Shown: positions 59,601-64,000 of the stretch, piece after piece
Layout: each line of letters begins with the position of its first letter
Numbering within the stretch: the stretch's first letter is position 1
Assembly: GCA_002104945.1 (NCBI GenBank)
Contig: MCFH01000051.1
Location: forward strand, 337,683 to 401,682
Source of the DNA: Piromyces finnis
Taxonomy: Eukaryota > Neocallimastigomycota > Neocallimastigomycetes > Neocallimastigales > Neocallimastigaceae
Length of the DNA stretch: 64,000 bases
Direction: 5' to 3'
Program-made: the position numbers and the translations under genes
The notes under the pieces: model-generated
Told to the model about the DNA's origin: nothing
The model's input: the letters and a program-made list of their open reading frames with translations, nothing else
Database searches by the model: none

Positions 59601-62600
59601 CTTTTTACAAAAGAAAATACGAATAATGTTTTTATTAGTCAGTATAGTTCAGAAAGTGATATTGAAGAATGTATTATTGAATATTACAACAATAATAACT
59701 ATAATCTATGCATTATTCATTTTGATGTCTATGAATGTAAACATCTAAATCATGTTAATTACTTAATAGAAAATATTGAATCATCCAAAATGAAAATGAA
59801 TTAAAACCAATTATTTTAATTATTCATATCAAAAGAATTACAATAAATAATGAAAATAATATTGAAAATGAAGAAGATAGAATACAAAATGAATACTTAA
59901 TATCACATTTAACAAATTGGCAACAATTTTTCATTGATAACTTGAATGGAAAAATAACAAACCTAAACGATATTATCTGTGCTTCCAAAAATGAATTATT
60001 TAAAAATAAACTTTGATAGACTTGGATGAAGAATTTAAAATGAACTATATCATTCATTTACTTTTATCCATTATAATGATAAAATTAATTTTACTGATAT
60101 CTCAAAAGAAGAATATATAAATAAAGTATGTGATTTAATTATTGGAAATAAGTATTAATGGGAAATATTTTTTCACTAGTCTTAAACAAAATTAATTCCA
60201 TTCATAATAATATAATTATGGAAGTATTTGAAAAATATAATTTTGAAGAAAATGATATTGATTTTATTTCAGTTCTTATTAAGCATATGAAAAATATTTA
60301 TAAGAATGCTATAATTTGTTCTTTAATCCATTAGAAATCTTAATATATTTTCTACATTATTATCTACTAATAAATGTATGAAAAATAAATATTTTGGAAA
60401 AATTTATCAAGAAAATATTAAAAAATTAAAGGAAGAATCTACCTTAACTTCTCAAACCATATCTCAAGTAACTAATATTGATTTAATTTTAGGGATTTCA
60501 TACCCATGTATTATTCCTGTATTTGATAAAATTAACAAATACATTGTTGAAAACTTAAAAAATGATTATTTCAAAAATGAAAATTTATATATTACTAAAA
60601 GTGAAGATGACTATAAGAAGGAAAAATACATATTTGAAATGAATATTAAAAGAAAGTTTGATGAACAATACTTTGCGGATATATTTTTATATTACAATAA
60701 AAAGAAATTAAATATACTTGATAGAAAGAAATTACTTCAAATTTTATTTGAAGATTATATTATATACTATTTATCAAAATCAAATAATAAATTTAAAATA
60801 AGAAAATATTACGTTTCTTTGATACACTAAGTCAATTATTTGAAATGATTAATAATGAAAATGAAAATGAAGATGATTATGAAGAATATAGTGATAATGA
60901 TATTAAATTATTATATGAAAAATTAACAAAATTTATCTTATTTATCGAAACATTCCAAAAATATATTATCATTATAGTTGATTTTATTAACTTTATGGAT
61001 TCTATTTTTATAGATTTTACAGAAATGTTTATTTTAAAAATATTAGATAATACATTTATGAAAGTTAATAAGAAGATTTCTATCGGAAATGATATAATAT
61101 TCAATTTGTACGAATCATTAGTTTATTGCATTCTTAATTACAAATACAATTTTAATGTTATATCAAATGAATTATTTAATGAACTTTTGAAGAAATTAAA
61201 ATTATTTCTAACACTGTAATTAAAGTAAATATTGATTTGGGTTTAACATTGAAACAATATTGTACTTAAGAGATTTAATCGAAGTAAAGGAAGAATTTAG
61301 TAAATCAAAATACCATTGAAAGAAAATTTAAAAATTTATTTAGACTTTTTAAGAAATGAAAATGAAATATATTTATTACCAGAATATTTAAATAATGCAA
61401 ACATAGAATTATCCAACAATAAAGACATTAAAAATCCAATTATCAAAGAATTTGAGTTTTTAAATGAAAAATTATCTATTAATAATTGTTTGAATTTAAA
61501 AGTAAAATTGCTAAATAATAAGATAAATATATCTAATAATGAAAGTTATATGTTAATTATGTTAAATATTATTTGTTCGGATAATGATCTTATTATTAAA
61601 TCTAAAAAATATTTGAAATAATATTTAAAAAATATAATTTAAATATAATTAATAAGATATCCTCAAATTTATATACTCTAAATGAAAATAATGAAAGCGA
61701 TAATAGTAGCTATGAAGAAAGTATTATTATTTATAGTAGTGATGAGGAAGAAAAAATTATAACTATAGTAGTGATGAAGAAGAATATATCAATAATTATA
61801 TCAATAATTATTACAGCAATGAAGATGAAAATATGGGTGTAAATTTCATATCACAAATAGAAAATGATAAGTACAATCCAATTATTATGTTTTAAATAAA
61901 ACTGAAAGTGATATATTAAATGAGGTTTTGATATATTTATTTGATGAGTCCATTATAAAATACTTTAATTTAAAAGATAACGATGAAGAAAAAATATTAA
62001 AACAATCTTTTATTATATTTAGAAGCTTTATTTCTATTATTGAGAATTATAATTGTAAAATCACCAAAGATAATAAATTAAAAATATTATATTGTATTTC
62101 ATATATAAAATGCTACTGCTATCATTTATGTAAAATATTTATGAATAATGATGATTTAAGCGACATAAACATGGAAAGTATATTAGAATTTTTAGATAAT
62201 TCAACTAAGTTAAGGAAAGTTATAAAAATATATATATTAAGAGTGCTAAATAAAATTATTAAAAATTATAAAAATTTAGTTGAAATTATAAAGGAAAAAG
62301 AATTATTTATTGATGACTTTGATTTTTCTGAAAAGTTCCATTTTTCTTTTAATAATCTTTTCCTTCAAAATGGTTCTTATGAAAATTATAAATACTAAAG
62401 CAATTATATAGAGAAAGCAAAATAGATAATTTTAAAACTAATAAAGAACTTATAAAATTATCTAAAAATATATCAATTTAAAATTTTTATGATGTAATTA
62501 TAATGAGGAATTTTCAAGTCTACTTAAAAAACCATTTGATAATGCATATTATCAAAAATTGTGTCATTTCTTACCAAAATATTGTGAATAAATCAAATAT

Positions 62601-64000
62601 ATCAGAAACTTCAAAAAGTATTGTTTCAATTTTATACAGTATGAATCTTTATTCAAGGAAGTATCAAATATTCAAAATTTATCATTATCAGAATATGAAA
62701 TATTATTATATTCACATAAATTTGCATTTATATGCTCACAATCAAAACCAAATACTGTTTATTCAAATATTTTATCATCAGAAATAATGGATAAAATAAA
62801 TAATATTTATATACCAGGAGGTGAACCGGAATATAGTATATTAATAGATTCAGCTAAGGAAATCAAAGAATATTTTGATAATAAAAAAGCCTCTATGGAA
62901 AAAAGTGGCGTTTACATATGCAGTTGTGGAAAGTCTTATTATATTGATAATTGTACTCAACCAAACTCCACTAGTAATTGCTCTTTTTGCAAAAAAATAA
63001 TTGGAGGTACAAATCATAGGTTACATAAAAGAGAAGGCCATTTAAGAATATTTGAAAATTTAAATGAACAAGCAGAAAATAAAAACATTCCAGGAAAGTT
63101 ATTTAGTGACTTATTAAAAGAAGTTGAAATCTTAAAAAATACTCAGAAACCTGGATTAAAAAGAGTATTAAAAATATATTTCACTAATCCCACAAAAGAA
63201 GTAAGAAATATTAATAATATAACATATAGATTATTAAGTTTTATATTTTACTCTTGTATTCTCTTTGATGAAAAATTAAAATATTTAAAAGAAAACGATT
63301 TAATTAAATTTTATTATGAAGATGATGATAAACAATCGATTTTCTCAATTTTAAAAGACATTTGGGAATTATTAAATATTGAATTAAATAAAAAAGGAAT
63401 TGATAATAAAATACAGTGCTTTTTAAATTTAATTTTACCTGATATTGCAATATTAATATCGAATAATGAATTTAAAATGGAAAATAGCCATGAAAGAATG
63501 CTCTTTGAAACTGAATGCAATAAAAAAGTAGAATATACTATTGCTAATTTCCAAAAATTATATCAACAGTATATCAATAATAGTAAGGAAATTCTTGAAA
63601 TTAATGATGATACAATACAATCTATTATTGAAGAAACTTCAAATATTAATAAACTAAATCTAGAAAATTATCCATTAATTAGGTTTTTATGCATCTGATT
63701 ATCCTTCATATGAAAAATTTTATGATCAATTCATTGAAATACCAAATAAAGCTCAACAATATCCTGCTATTAGTTCTTACATTAATGCATCCATTGCAGA
63801 AATTGATAAATTTAAATTCTTAGAAACTTTCCAATTAATAAATCCATTTATTGTATATGTATTGGAAAAATATTCTAATAAGATATCAAGAAATGAAGCC
63901 AAAAGTATAAAAATAAAGAATGAGCTTAAAGATGATAATTATATGAAAAAACTATTTAAATACTTTAAAAAAGGATGGAAAAAAATATATACCGATTTAA
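50635..64000 (+). pseudogene. RNF213-like giant gene, frame-broken mirror copy (continues past window)
   Basis: Mirror of 32228 down to 18829. The ATG at 50635 opens the same N-terminus. Longer open pieces are 50706-51218, 51876-52829, 52910-53428, 55037-55837, 55882-57564 (GETGCGKTSLIK, FFDEINTC), 57597-58430 (GKPGCSKSLSAQ, YFDEMGLAE), 58502-59179 and 62787-63698 (RZ finger CSCGKSYY...CSFC). Breaks occur every few hundred bases, nearly always as one missing base in an A or T run, with very few substitutions. Such a pattern is typical of unpolished long-read consensus; ordinary decay would also bring substitutions. Confidence 0.85.

Larger units (their letters stand above)
41496..64000 (-). 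repeat. Right arm of giant inverted repeat (runs off window)
   Basis: Reverse complement of 41394 down to 18829. It is about 60 bp shorter than its partner, mainly through single-base losses in homopolymers. The order is LINE (-), DUF2828 (-), promoter region, RNF213-like gene (+). Confidence 0.95.

Noticed and set aside
51384-63698. Many short plus-strand ORFs in the right arm as separate genes
   Set aside because: They are consecutive fragments of the mirrored giant gene, broken by one-base losses.

Overview
The window is very A+T-rich eukaryotic DNA. It has homopolymer and TA/TTA tracts, short GT-AG introns, A-rich leaders before start codons and Asn/Lys/Ser-rich proteins. Together with a CotH-family secreted protein, a giant RNF213-like ATPase and a DUF2798-type membrane protein, this suggests an anaerobic gut fungus (Neocallimastigomycota). 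The phylum is an inference; no rRNA or organelle marker is present.

Region by region: 1-5990 (-) is a family X DNA polymerase (Pol lambda / Pol4 type) running off the left edge. I could follow it through ten exons, with an internal BRCT domain and a very long disordered N-terminus. 8613-10162 (+) is a CotH-kinase-like secreted protein broken by one frameshift and one stop. 12247-13128 (+) is a DUF2798-like membrane protein. 14052-16378 (+) is a seven-exon 7TM-RGS protein for which I give a phase-consistent gene model of 581 residues. 17600-32228 (-) is one giant RNF213-like gene, apparently intronless (about 4,870 codons), cut into four reading-frame blocks by single-base slips in homopolymers. 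33612-35126 (+) is a DUF2828 protein with a von Willebrand A fold, divergent from the giant gene. 35838-41500 (+) is an APE-type LINE with a tandem-monomer 5' region, endonuclease, reverse transcriptase, zinc knuckle, AATAAA and a 28-base poly(A) tail.

From the poly(A) tail onward the sequence turns back on itself. Positions 41496-64000 are the reverse complement of 41394 down to 18829: LINE, DUF2828 gene, shared promoter region and giant gene reappear in mirror order. The window ends inside the right arm, so the inverted repeat is at least about 22.5 kb per arm around a spacer of about 100 bp. The right arm carries many one-base deletions in single-copy genes but not in the reverse-transcriptase ORF. 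Either this is a real fold-back duplication nucleated at the LINE A-tract, or a palindromic long-read/assembly artefact; sequence alone does not settle it.

The unique genes do not form an obvious pathway. The themes are DNA repair, G-protein signalling, secreted CotH proteins and a large ubiquitin-ligase-like ATPase. The mirrored structure, the junction at a retrotransposon tail and the RING-less RNF213-like protein are the points most worth following.
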